DNA from: Tribonema minus
Taxonomy: Eukaryota > Sar > Xanthophyceae > Tribonematales > Tribonemataceae
Assembly: GCA_017506865.1 (NCBI GenBank)
Contig: JAFCMP010000101.1
Location: 558,001 to 622,000 of the forward strand
DNA: 64,000 bases
Direction of reading: 5' to 3'
The notes under the pieces are model-generated. The model was not told the origin of the DNA and searched no databases. It saw nothing but the letters and a program-made list of their open reading frames with translations. Position numbers and translations under genes: made by a program. Positions 30,501 to 41,500 of the stretch are shown one piece after another; positions within the stretch are counted from its first letter, which is position 1, and the number at the start of each line of letters is the position of its first letter.

Positions 30501-33500
30501 GCACTGAAGCCTCTGATACTATCTTGAGCGCATTTTCTGCTTGCACAGTCCTGTGTTGCTACTGCACGACAAACTTCATAAGCTTATGCTTCCTTGCATT
30601 GAATGCGCTTACCGATAATTGCATCCCATAGCAGGCCAGTGCAGGCATTAATTGCAGATACACGTATGTGCATAGATCGAAGTGTACTATACTGCCTGCA
30701 AGTACAGCATGCAATTGAATGAGCCTCCACAAAATACTGAAATCACCTATGCAACCATACAGCTTTCAAAAGCTGGTAGAATTCATTTTATTCCTCCGTC
30801 TACAAATTGCTGAGGTCTAATTTCACTCAGCAGGATCTGCCAATCACCAAGTGCCACTCCAGCTGCTTGCCATGACTCACGCTGAACATGGATTTTCAAG
30901 CTGACAGGCAGAATAAATACTTCAACATTCATAAACCTGCACTTCAGTAGAGATACAGGCGTCACCGACACGCCGTTGACACTACTTGCCAGCCACCAGA
31001 CAGCCTTTGGCTGCGTGCAGTGCTGACAGCCATTGTACAGAACGCACATGACAAGAGATGGCGCAAACCGGCCATCACGGCCCACATGCGCACTTACATC
31101 ACATGTTACTGGACACACATGTCATAAGCGCACGCACGCAGAGAGTCACCAGCAAAGACACAAGACACTTATCGTAACATCATGTAAGGGCAATACATGC
31201 TGACGTAGGTGAGTGACAGGTGCCTTGCTCCAACAGTGGCACTTGAAGCATCCTATTATTCTTCTGGCGCAGCACCGGAGTGCAGGTTTCAAAATGCACT
31301 CTTGTGGATGTGGAGCACACTTTCACATGCTGGCCTCAAACCGACATATACGTGCACTGCGAGATGCTGTTTGCTCATAGTACATGACTGTACATGCCAG
31401 GTGCGTGTGCTGCCATTCTCCGTTCAATTCTGCGCAACAGCGTTGGTCACAATCTCAGGAAGGAAAGTTGGTGGTCACAAATGAATGGTCTGACCTGATC
31501 ACCCGGGAAGAGAATTGAAGCCGCAAAGTTCCTCATGAATGCTGCCTCCTCTGCAGTGCTGCACTTTGGTGTATCGATTGCCCTGCAGTGCACAACCAGC
31601 CGCAATGGAGAAATGGCTGACATTGGACATGAAGGGTGGCAGTGACAATGGCAGCAGCATCGCCTTACTGCAAAGACATCACCTCAGGCGACACCTGTAA
31701 GATAATCGAGCTCATGTCGATGACATAGTTATTCAGTGCCTTGGCAGACTGAGTGCAGTGGCATCAGCAACGGTGGCTGCTGCAGGCCATGAGGCAATGA
31801 GGTCAGGTCAGACGTACTCAGCATTGGCAGTAATTATTGATATTGTCCAGCATCACAGTGCCATCACACAAAAATGTACTTCAGTACAAGTCATTATGAT
31901 TTGTCATGGTTTGAAGTGCTCAGGACTATGCAATCATAAGAGATCAATGATGCTATACTCATCTACTGCTGGACAAGCATGGCATAGGACATCTGCTGCA
32001 TTGCCTGCAAAACTGCAAGCATCAATTGGTTCACTTCGAACGCATCGGCTTCAAAGGGAGCGAACATACATCCTGCAACGCCTTCATGTGCTCACGGTTG
32101 AGTGCAGACGCACTCACTGCTTGCTGTCATTGTAGAGAAGCCGGCCTCTCCACGCATTCGCGGACAAACGCTGCACGCCATAAAGCCGCTGCTCAGATGG
32201 CGGCTCGATGTGAGCCCTTTTCTTGCCATGGCGTTCAGTGGGTGCTGCAGACGGCGCAGTAGATGTTGCTTTGGCAGCAGTCGTGGTGACTCTCCGTGGC
32301 TTGCGAGAAACATTGGCGCCAGCCTGCAAACGCGTTGCACACACAGTGAAGCTGAGGTTATGGGAGCGCATAGTCAGGCGCGCAGCACTGTAAATAGCCC
32401 AAGGGCCGCCAAACATCATGAGTCATCATGGATTGACAACAAGACGCCAGCGCTGAGTGATTTAAGAGGCTCAGTTTGTGGCGATGCTGCGGCTCAACCA
32501 GCATCCGGATTGCGTTGCATCAAGGGGAGGCGGCCAGCATCTTGTCAACATGATACAGCAGATGCTCACTCTCAATGTAGCACAGCGCTATTGAGCCAGC
32601 ATTGACAGGTTGCTAGGTACCTGGCACCATCTGTTGAGTGTCAACGCAGCAAGAGGTGCATGTGTGCTCGCAGGCACCACATGGGAGCAGTATGCATGCT
32701 GCACTTGAACTACCGTAGCATTTCGGGCTCAATACCACAGGACGAATCAGTAGTATGTATGGCGACAAAGGGGGGGGGGGGGGGGGGGCTCGGATGCAAG
32801 GTATCAGGGCGTAACCCCATGCAATGAGTGATTGCAGTAAGTGGTATTGGGGGGGGGGGAAAGAGGGGAGCTGACTCACAATATGCATTTGCAGTTTGTC
32901 AGTGAAGTACATTATGCGCACGTACTTGCAAAACAGGCAAGGCCTGATTGAAGTGGAAGTGTGTGAGCACATATACACGCCCACAATACCACTGGACCAT
33001 TAATTATGTTACATTATCAGTGTATGGAGTCATTGTGAATCTGACAAGGAAACTACAATTCAGGCGCAAAAGTGGATAAATTCGGCCTACCTCTCAGGAG
33101 GCATTGGTGCATACATGCTGTACTGCAAAAGGACTGTGCGCCTTTCAGCTATTACGTTCTTTCAGCCTTGTTTTGCCAATACTGCAGATTAGGCATGCGC
33201 ATGCTAGTGCATGCTAGTGCATGCTTTGAGTGAGGGTGTGCGCTGTGGCGTGGTTTGTTGGAATGTCAACAACAGCAACATGATGTCATGCCGCGGCACA
33301 AATGTTTATGCCGGTGGACGTGATGTCATGCCGCGGCACAAACGTTCATGCCTGTGGCCTGCGGCACAAGCGGTATTCATATTTGCTATGTGTTGAACGT
33401 GCTTCTTGGCAGGAGGAGATTACCAGAAACTGGCGTCAAAGCGTGCTGCCAAGTGATACGCGGCGAGAAAAATGTCCTGCAGCCAGTGCCCTGAAGTATG

Positions 33501-36500
33501 GATTATTGTTCACTACATCAGTCCCCGCACATTACGGCGTGCTGGCCAGGCATAATGCTTGGTCATGACAATGTGTATCCCGCTTCTCAACAGGCCCTTG
33601 TTTGCGCAGACTCCTGATGACTGTAATAGAAATCGCCCAGCACTTGAAGTCCACTTGCACCAGCACGCGAACACATGACCTAAGACATTGTATACTCAAG
33701 CAGACTTGGGGTTCTCTCTACCACTATAGTACGCATGTGGACACACCTGAGCAGTAGATGATGCGGCCGCTGTTGCTGCAGGCGCTGGGCGCAGATCATC
33801 ATCCTGTTCGAGCTTTTGCATCATGGTGGTGCGCATCGTGGCTTCTTGCTCTGGTGTGAAGTGAAAGCCTCCAGGAACCGTGGTGAGCTTCGACTGCAGA
33901 GGAGAATCACACCAGCCATGTGCGCGCTACAGAAATCAAAGGCTGTCAAGGGTGCAGAGCAGAGATTATTACAAGATTACCCTGACAAGGAAATGACCAC
34001 AAAGGCTCTAGAAGTACTACTTTCTACTACTTTCATTCTTACACAATTGAGAAATTGAGCCCACTGCAGACAAACGATGCGCCTCCTCGCTCAACCGCAC
34101 GCGCAATATTGCAGCTGTGGCGAGCATAGTCACCGGTCTTTCACGAATTATTGCTTAGTATCAATAGTAATCAGAGAATATAACGCAGACATAATACAGC
34201 AGATTCATCACGCTGAATGGGACTTTGCGCATGAAACCACAGTCAATGCACTTTGGTCAGTGCATGCTAGCATCACGAGCCTTTGATGGTGAAACCAAGA
34301 TGCTTTGACATCGACATCATTTCCATCAAATGCAGTAGACTATATAAATGAGCGTGGCGCCCATGTGCCGCACTCAACACGGTCTTTTGCTAGTGCTCAA
34401 TTGCATGTCCGGTTTCAAAGATTTGCTGCCGAATTCAAAGTTCGGTGCTGAAATCCTTTAGTGCACATTCCTGATAGGATGCATCTGCTCGGGTGCAACG
34501 CACAAGAGGCCGTGACAGTGAATGATATTGAAGCTACTTGGAAGTGACATGTTCATAGACCTGCTGAAAGCCACAGTGCATGTATTCTAGTCAGCCACCA
34601 AGGCTGCGCGTACCTCATTGCCGGGGAAGTGGAATGCGGCAGCAATGTTCCTCATGAATGCTGCCTGCTGCAAAGTTTTGCATGTCGGAGTGCGTACGTA
34701 GCCGTGTGTGCCCCTGTGATGACAGAAGAACCAGCAGCAGTTGTAGCGGTTTGCATGCTTTGAAAGTGCCATGCGGCACACACACGCCAATTCAATTTGC
34801 AACTCAATAGTAACTTCAGACTCCAGAGTATGCACATGCGCAGACTGCTCTCCATGCAAATGGTTCAAACTCAACACCATGGCATCGATGCTGCTTTTGG
34901 CATATCCACTTCCATGTTCCCCACGCTGGGCAACTGCATTACCAGTGTGGCCGCCTGATGTGTGTTTGCGAAAAAAAAACTTGCTCCTGGCCTACCTGGC
35001 TTGCCAAGTACAGCAGCCCCAGGTACTGGTGTTGCCCGCACCTTGCTGCAGTTGCAAGTCATCAGTGTTTTTTTTTGGCGTGTACCATCTCATGGAAATA
35101 GTTTGTTTAACATTGACTGCAACATCCAGAAAGTGCAGTGGTCCCCAATTTGATGTGATCATCAAGAGGGCCTTGCATAGAGTCCGTGTTGAAGTGCAGC
35201 GCAATTTTATTAAACCACATCACATTGACAGAGAATGAAATTTCGGTCTGGCTACACATAACGCTTTGTCACCGGAGGCAGCGAGCCTCAATTTCGCATA
35301 ATGAACTACAACCTGTGCAAATGCTAGACTAGAGCTTAATATACTTGACACACAACATGAGCGTAATGCAGCAGTCAGGGCATGATGACTGGAGGTTGAG
35401 GGGCAGCCTGGAATGTCACCATGACTTTGTGTGCTTCAGCCAAGAAAGATCAACTTCGAGGTATATGCTCTCTATTCACTGTATGTTGGAGCATATGGCA
35501 GTTACATGCTCATTGCCGTTTGCACGCTTGACGGTTACGGCAGTTACACTTGGCGGCAGACAGACTACAATACATTCACTTCTAGCAGCTTACGACTGGC
35601 GTCGGTCTTCTGTTACCTTGATGCCTAGCTCTGCTGGTGTGGTGCAACAGAGTAGTGAGCTGCAGCTCTCTACGTTGCAACACTGTACAATCCGCTCCCA
35701 GCAACTTGCCAGGTACGCATCCTTGAGAGCACAATGACTGCACTCAGTCGACATGATCATCAATGATTATGGTATGGTCAAGTCTCCGCTGTATTTGAGC
35801 CTCTGAAACGCCTAGCGTGTTTGCTCTTCCCAGTGCGTCGCAGCTCAAACGACGCAGCTTGTCCACCGTGCAACTCTTACACGTACTTGCAGCTGCCACG
35901 TGGCTGACTCCATTTCACTTGCTCTATCCAAAAGGGTTTTACAGTGCACTCACCCTGGTCGCTGGATGCACAACCTGCCGATGAATGAGTCGTGTGCAGT
36001 CTGCGAGACGTCATACACTCCTGTTTTAGACTCATTACTTCCCGCTGTCCGGCTTTCTTCTTGATCACAAACAGGGTTTGGTGCTGCAGCTGGTGCAGGT
36101 CGGGCAGGGGGCGGCAGGCTGCTCACTGCATCGTCCAAGGAGGTTGCCTGCAAATGCGGCGCAGCCACAGAGTACAACATTGCAAATGGGCCAGCATGCG
36201 TGGGCTTTTTGCCTTCAATCTTGAGAGGCTTGCAAGCAACACTCAGCACTCAGGCATCATGCGCCTGAAGCTACCTCCTAGTTTAACGTACCTGGCACCT
36301 CAAGCAGAAACGGGTACGCTGAAACAAAGCATGACGCCGACAAAATGTCAACAATTGCGGTGAGCAATTGTTCAGCGAAAGGCTTGTTTTTCAGAGTCAG
36401 ACTGAGCTGCAGATAGTGCACTTTACGCAACCCATCTGTGCGTGATGGTAGCCGCATTGACACAACAACATTTATCATGCACATGTCGCCGCTGTGGAAT

Positions 36501-37366
36501 CAAACCATACATAGCGTGAGATAAAACAGCTGTGATCTCAGCAAAAGTGCTGATTCAGCGGACAGACACAGCTGTGAATGCTCCGCGGCAGCACTATTTT
36601 GGGTGTCACAGCAGACGAATGTATTGCATTTTCATGCACCAGAGCTATCGTAGTGCAGAATCCCTGGACTCATGCAACAGCGTGTCGGTTCGAGTTTTGC
36701 AGCTCAAACGGTGGTCTGTAGCCCCCCAAACAATCGAGGGATGCCTTAAGCGAACCGCCTGTGATGTGAGCCTGTCACACACACAAAGTTTTCAATGGTA
36801 CAGAACTTTGATGGGGGATGTCCCTCAACTAGAAATTTCAAGTCTGGACAACAGTTAGGGCAGGCGGCCTCCTGGGAGTAAATGGTCAGCTACTGCACTG
36901 TGGCTGCATGCATCACAGACATGAATGCTACCCTGAGTCTCAGCACCCGCTGGATGCCATGAGCGCAGTGGTGGGTATTTCATGAACCCGGCGACATTAT
37001 ATTTCTTCCCCCCGTTTGAGCTGCCAAAAGTCTTGCATCGCGAATATCCAGCAGAACCGATGCTCAAAGAATAAACGGTGCACACCAGTGTGGCATTTGT
37101 AAGACGTTGTACAAGTCATGTCGACGCTGTCCACATGTTGATTTGTGCAGCAGCACATGTATGTGTTGTTTCAAATGCAGGTCCAGTGTTCCCCTGAGCT
37201 GTAAAGCGCTAGTACGTACCACATCATCTTCCTCCTCATCAGCCTGCATGATGTGCAGTCGTGCCGCTGGCTGCGTGTTCTTGTGTCGTGTGTATGTGAG
37301 CTCCGTTGTCACACTTCGACAAATGCAGGCTGTGACGACATCCCCGGCTCTACTACGCTCCAACAC
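26775..37366 (-). CDS. gene 1: multi-module AP2-like protein (exon-intron gene)
   Basis: Minus-strand exons assigned: 37366-37220 (possible N-terminal exon), 36147-35954 (x1), 34713-34614 (x2), 33893-33747 (x3), 32323-32118 (x1), 31582-31495 (x2), 30236-30105 (x3), about 29400-28995 (x1), 28279-28171 (x2) and 27519-26775 (x3 plus C-terminus). From 36147 on the phases fit throughout in the repeating pattern 0-2, 1-0, 0-0. This yields three divergent AP2/ERF-like domains, each followed by a VPGGFxFTPEQEAxMR motif. AP2 assignment rests on the STAEEAAFMRNFAA and Gxx[AS]KLT positions and a YGV...AWRGRL start; canonical RAYD is replaced by FMRN, so DNA binding may differ or be lost. The last exon has a frame break near 26884. 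It ends about 3.2 kb upstream of gene 2, head-to-tail. Confidence 0.65.
28171..28279 (-). CDS. gene 1, x2 exon (module 3)
   Basis: 109-bp exon, phase 1-0, acceptor CACGCAG, donor GAG|GTTGGC. It encodes GTRTQVNNPACKEVQEAAFM then QKLAAAALRGVHPGVE. It aligns with the module 1 exon (GTHGYVRTPTCKT...). Confidence 0.72.
28328..28377. repeat. tandem duplication, 23 bp x2
   Basis: TACCGTCACTGCCATATGTG occurs twice back to back in the intron upstream of the x2 exon. Confidence 0.9.
28548..28612. repeat. short tandem repeats
   Basis: ACACAATTGCCACTTAACAA occurs twice with a shorter CAATTGCCACATAACAA between. Confidence 0.85.
28995..29400 (-). CDS. gene 1, x1 exon (module 3), Ala-rich
   Basis: Donor AGC ACT ATT GG|GTGAGC leaves the same 2-nt phase as other x1 exons and fits the x2 exon at 28279. 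The exon contains PKRKAHGD, matching the KKRAH/KRRHG patch, then two short AISSPRNT / DISSAPEV repeats and a run of 15 Ala. The AP2-like GV...W start is poorly conserved here (RRLHGNKTQDNGGSTYND). The 5' limit is uncertain; possible acceptors lie at 29360-29400. Confidence 0.5.
29599..29653. repeat. tandem duplication, 27 bp x2
   Basis: CACAACAAGTGACCGGCAGT then AATGGCT, twice in direct succession. Confidence 0.92.
30105..30236 (-). CDS. gene 1, x3 exon (module 2)
   Basis: 44-codon exon, phase 0-0, acceptor GCCATGCAG, donor CAG|GTACTG. It encodes AKLTVVPGGMAAFSPEPQDA then MRKSMAAKFALLGLD. Confidence 0.78.
30331..30470. repeat. tandem duplication, about 70 bp x2
   Basis: AATCTGCATATGCAGCAGCA begins both units and CTAGTAGACTCTG then TAACTGAAATGAT ends both. 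Confidence 0.9.
30783..31118 (-). other. unexplained 111-codon ORF inside a gene 1 intron
   Basis: An ATG-to-stop frame with varied composition (for example WLASSVNGVSVTPVSLLKCR and GVALGDWQILLSEIRPQQF) lies between the x2 (31495) and x3 (30236) exons. It has no recognised domain and is not needed to keep phase between its neighbours. It could be chance, an alternative exon or a decayed element. Confidence 0.25.
31495..31582 (-). CDS. gene 1, x2 exon (module 2)
   Basis: 88-bp exon, phase 1-0, acceptor CACTGCAG, donor CAG|GTCAGA. It encodes AIDTPKCSTAEEAAFMRNFA then ASILFPGDQ. This is the best AP2-like helix of the set: STAEEAA at the canonical position and a Gly before the conserved [A]KLT of the next exon. 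Confidence 0.8.
32118..32323 (-). CDS. gene 1, x1 exon (module 2)
   Basis: 206-bp exon, phase 0-2, acceptor TTTGCAG, donor GCA|GTGAGT. It encodes AGANVSRKPRRV..., the basic patch HGKKRAHIEPP, then LYGVQRLSANAWRGRLLYND. YGV...AWRGRL is the closest match in the window to the YRGVR...GKWVAEI start of an AP2 domain and retains the Trp. Confidence 0.8.
32770..32788 (+). repeat. poly-G run (19 G)
   Basis: A homopolymer in an intron of gene 1, followed by a second run of about 10 G near 32850. Length may be unreliable in the assembly. Confidence 0.9.
33277..33352. repeat. tandem duplication, about 40 bp x2, with palindrome
   Basis: GATGTCATGCCGCGGCACAA occurs at 33281 and 33321, each followed by AYGTTYATGCC. 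TGCCGCGGCA is a perfect 10-bp palindrome. Confidence 0.9.
33747..33893 (-). CDS. gene 1, x3 exon (module 1)
   Basis: 49-codon exon, phase 0-0, acceptor CTCTGCAG, donor CAG|GTGTGT. It encodes SKLTTVPGGFHFTPEQEATM then RTTMMQKLEQDDDL. It is the clearest representative of the x3 motif. Confidence 0.8.
34614..34713 (-). CDS. gene 1, x2 exon (module 1)
   Basis: 100-bp exon, phase 1-0, acceptor ATCACAG, donor GAG|GTACGC. It encodes GTHGYVRTPTCKTLQQAAFM then RNIAAAFHFPGNE. Confidence 0.8.
35954..36147 (-). CDS. gene 1, x1 exon (module 1)
   Basis: 194-bp exon, phase 0-2, acceptor TTTGCAG, donor AGG|GTGAGT. It encodes an Ala/Pro-rich start, then TGVYDVSQTAHDSFIGRLCI. The GVYDV...SFIGRL part is the AP2-like start. 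Unlike the other x1 exons it lacks the KRRHG basic patch. Confidence 0.72.
36295..36484 (-). other. possible exon of gene 1
   Basis: The minus strand reads VHYLQLSLTLKNKPFAEQLL then TAIVDILSASCFVSAYPFLL up to a possible donor CCAG|GTACGT at about 36290. Composition looks coding, but the phase (1) does not fit the exon at 36147 directly, so another exon or a different gene would be needed. Confidence 0.3.
37220..37366 (-). CDS. gene 1, possible N-terminal exon
   Basis: 49-codon, phase 0-0 exon between acceptor TTGGCAG and donor GTG|GTACGT. It encodes VLERSRAGDVVTACICRSVT and ends with an acidic MQADEEEDDV. The acidic end recalls the acidic exons of genes 2 and 3, but there is no clear alignment. 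Upstream of the acceptor the frame stays open to an ATG at 37408, so it could also be a first exon starting there. Confidence 0.45.
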
Positions 37367-37420
37367 CTGCCAAGCCACAAGGGAGAGAGGATGCAGGTGA
37401 GGAATCATGTGGCAGTGTAC

Positions 37421-37665
37421 TTTTTATTAATTCTCGCTCAGGGCGCGAAAAAGCCCAGATGATGGTCTAACTTGATGCTGCTGTACGGAATCTGCATGTC
37501 GTGTACTTTCACAAATCTGCCGGCGCAGTCATTCGTGCTGATGATGCAACAGCCTTCAGATTTGCAGATGTGAGAGTACGTATCATCAATGCTGATCTTC
37601 GAAGTGCAGAGTGGACTTTCGAAAAGGACATTCGGACCAGGCGCATCAGCTCAAAAGCATTGGGC
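37421..37665 (-). mobile_element. R1, longer copy of a LINE-like 3' end
   Basis: The 3' 90 bp match the R1 fragment at 7309-7400 and end AATAAAAA followed by GTAC. Reading up the minus strand, an open frame gives ADAPGPNVLFESPLCTSKIS, IDDTYSHICKSEGCCIISTN, DCAGRFVKVHDMQIPYSS and ends at the shared TGA. In-frame stops occur above about 37665, so the 5' part is decayed or starts there. The element family is not recognised. Confidence 0.5.
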
Positions 37666-38523
37666 CGAGTCTCAAAGAGCATGCCACAGCACAAAGTACG
37701 GCACGCACCCTCTGGCAGGCAAGCCACTACTCTCACAGCGCCGATCTTGAACGTGGTCAGTTGTCATCTCCTGACTTGACCGCTGATGCGTTGTGGTCAA
37801 GCAGAAGAAAGTGAAGATGGCAGCACGCGTATTCGTAGCATCACATCGCGCGAGCCTCCAGGGACGCCGCCGTCAGCATAATTGTCGAAAAGCCCGCGGC
37901 ATCGGCAACTTCAAACCATCGACAGATCAACTCACCTGTGGTTGGTTTCTCAGAGCTGATGCAGCCGCGAGGTCAAGCAACAAATGTCAGCCCCTGCTTG
38001 CTGGTAATTACAATGTGTCTCGCTGCTCAAACGTGCAAAAAAAGTCAACTTCAAGTTGCGTACCTCAAGCTGTAGTGTGTGTGACGCGCCACCGTCATAA
38101 CGTTGAATGGCGCTGTCCAGCACCTACTGCCAGTGGCAGTAACCTGAAGGATGAGCACCAAGGTCCAACCCATGAGAGCTTTTCTTCATGCAATGGCCAA
38201 AGTATACACACAGCTAGCGTGTAGAGGCACTTGCTATCAGTTGAAGACTACTTGAAGTCATTCTGTTGGAAAGCTGGACCGCGCACGCCACCATACAGTG
38301 CACAGGCATTACAGCAGACACAGAGAGCATAACATCAGAAAGTCATGTATCAGCATGCAGGCTCATCTCTGTTACAAATGCCACCACAACAGAATAAACA
38401 CCTACGTTCTGCCGTACTTGACCCACTATACTTGTGCCGTAACTCAAGACAAAAACAGATTGGAAATCTCGCAAGGGTGCGCCGTCACTTGCGAAATGAT
38501 ACATACGCCGGCAAACCTCAACA
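37666..38523. other. no gene recognised
   Basis: May hold decayed 5' sequence of the R1 element (minus strand LFDNYADGGVPGGSRDVML near 37850-37900). Otherwise it is the 3' flank of the Ala-rich gene. Confidence 0.35.
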
Positions 38524-41500
38524 TCAACCCGCAGCAAAGCTGCCTGCCTCAGCGGACAACGACGCCTCCAGCGGCTGCCGCCAGCGCTCCGCGCGGTCGT
38601 GCTCGTAAGTATCGAAAAAGCACATGGAGTCCACGAGAGTGGTGCCGACGCCCTCATAGTCAGCGTCCTGCGCGCGCTGCTGCGCGTGCGCCTGCGCCTG
38701 CAGCAGCGCCGCGCCCCACAGCAGCAGCTCGCGCACGGTGCGCGGCGCTATGTGCACTGTCTGGCGGTGGCCGGCGGCGCTGGTGGAGTCGATGGCGTGC
38801 ACGGCCAGCGCCACGCCGCAGGGCGCGTCCTGGCACAGGGCCAGGTGCACCGCCGTCTGCAGCAGCGGGGACCAATGCGGGGCATTCAGTAGCTGGAGTC
38901 TAGGCATGCTGCGCGCTTGAAATTGTTCAAGTGTGATGGCGATCGCGATGGATCCACCGTGCACATGGTAGTCCTGGCGCAGCAGCAGGTCGTATAGAGT
39001 GGCCAGAACAGGGCTGGCACAAGGCAAGCATTCACTCATGCTGCCAGCAACAGGTGTGGCTTGGCACCTGAGGAACTACAGGGAGGACGCTGCTATGACG
39101 CAGAACACTATGTGCCAACTCATGTGTGCCCTATGGCAGCATGTGCGCAGCACGCGGATACAATGGATGTCTACACCAGCAGGTGACAGGCAGATGTTGA
39201 AATTGCTATCAGAGTATATACGTGCAGCGGGGGACTGAATGTCATTTGGTGAAGTGTGAGCACAAAGTGAGCACAAATCATGGCACAGCTACACACTCTT
39301 AAAGCTGACAGCGTAGAAACGTGTGAGCGTGCCATCATGTACGGCAGCATTTGCCTGCATTGGATGCATGAAAACACGTCGACAAGCTAGCTCAGTGACA
39401 TGATGTGCATTTGCACGCACAGTTAACGTAGAGCACAATCTGATGAAGCCGAAGTGAAGTGGGCCACCACACCAAGACCGTTGTTGCAGCGACACAGACT
39501 GCAAGTGCATTCAACACTGTAGACTCCACAGCACACGCTGTCATGACCTCCCGTACAGTCGTCTGACCTGGAACACCTACGTCAACGCATACTCCTGCAA
39601 GCATGACAAGGGCAAGCAAGCAAGCAGCGGCACAGTAAGTTCACCTGCTTGGCGCTCATGTCCGACACGACGTGCTCCCAGCCGCTGGCAGAGTCCGCGC
39701 CAAGCACTGGCAACGGCTTCGCAGCCCACAGCACTCCTGCCGACAGCAGCAACTGTCGCTCCGCCCACCCCCCACAGCTGCACGCCTCAGGTTCAGGACA
39801 GGCGTTGCCGCCGCAGCCTCCATCGCCTTCGCCGCAGCCTCCACCGCCGCCGCCGCCGCCGCCGCATGCAAGCACTCTATCAGTGCTGCCGCCTTCACTG
39901 CCGCTTTGGTCCTTGCCGCCAGCGCCAACGCCACTGCATGCATTGGCGCCATGCGTGCTGCCAGCGCCTTGACCGCCATCGCTCCCGGTGCCGTCAGCGC
40001 AGAAGCAGCGGCAGCGGCAGCTGCGCAGCCTGACGACGCCGCGTCGCACAGGCGGCAGCCCCCGCTTGTCCCGCCGCCGCGCCAAAACGCCTATGTCCGA
40101 CCACACGCGGTCCAGAGAGACCCACTTGTCCTCAGCGGTAGCAGCAGTGTGTTCCGCGGTAGTGGTGGCAGCGGCAGCGGCGGCAGAAGAGGCGGCTGCT
40201 GTCGGTGCTGCAGCAGCAGCAGCAGCCGCGAGCGCGCTGGTGGTAGAGTGTGCGATGGGGGAGTCAGCGCTGCCGCCCTCGGGTGCTGTCGCGCTGGCAG
40301 CAGCACCGACACTCATCGCAAGCGGAGTCGCAGCAACGGGGTTGACTGCAATGCTGTCTGCTGCTGCCGTGTCGACATCACCTTGTGGTGACTCCGCCGC
40401 ACTGCCATCTCCGGCGTCGCTGCTGGCAGCAACATCAGCAGAGCGTTCTGCCGCTGCAGTGGCCTCCTTCGTCGTCGCCATTGCTGGTGCAGCAGTGACG
40501 TCCGGTAATACTGTCTCCGCCGCCGCAGCAGCAGCAGCAGCAGAGGCAGATACGCCAGCGCCATGTGTGCTGATAGCATCAGGCGCAGCCGCTGCTGCCG
40601 GCGCCGCTGCAGAAGAAGGAGCAGCAGCTGCGGCGCATACAGCATCGCTGGTGCAGGCAGTCACCGCAGCAACAGCAGCTGCGATGGCGCCGTGCACAAC
40701 AGCTGTTGCTGCGGCAGCAGCATCGTTCATAGCTGCTTCTGTCGGTGTGCCCAAGCTGGCTGCCGCATCGTCAGCTCTTGAGCCATCAGCGGCGCAGACC
40801 GCGGCGGGCGCATCGACGGCTGCGGCGATGTCCGGTGCGCCCCCCACTGCACCAACAGCGCTACTCAGAGTGCCACAGTCAGCAGCAGCAGCAGCAGCAG
40901 CAGCGGCGGCAGCAGCAGCAGCGGCGGCAGCAGCAGCAGCGGCGGTGGCGGCGTTGGCGGTGGCGGCAGCAGCGGCAGCCGTGGCAACACTGTCTTCGTT
41001 GCCCACGCCCCCGGTAGATGCGTCCGCAGGGCTGACCGCGCCTTGTGCAGCAGCTTCTGCTGCCTCTGCGTCAGCAGCGTAGCTGTCAGCAGCCGCCAAT
41101 GCGCCAGCGAATGTGCTGCTGTTGAGACCTTCCGCAGCTGGTGGCGCAGCGGCCGCAGCAGCAGCGTCGCCAGTCTCGCCACCGCCAGCTTCTGCATCCA
41201 CAGCATCGTCCACGATGGCTGTGCTTTCGGCTCCCGCTACCGCAGCAATGCCACCTTCTGCCCCAACAGCAGTGTCCATGACAAGGACTGAGGCATCCTC
41301 ACCAGCAGCGGCAGCAGCAGCAGCTGCAGGCGCATCGCTATGATGCACCGCCACAGCAGCGGCTGGAGCAGCAGCGGCAGAAGTGCTAGTCCTCGCAGCA
41401 GCCGCGGCGGCGGCAGCGGCAGCAGCAGCGGGATTGCTCGTGTTGGCCCGATCGCGGGGCCGGCGCGGCACCGGCGGCGGCGGCGACCGCGCCACAGCTG

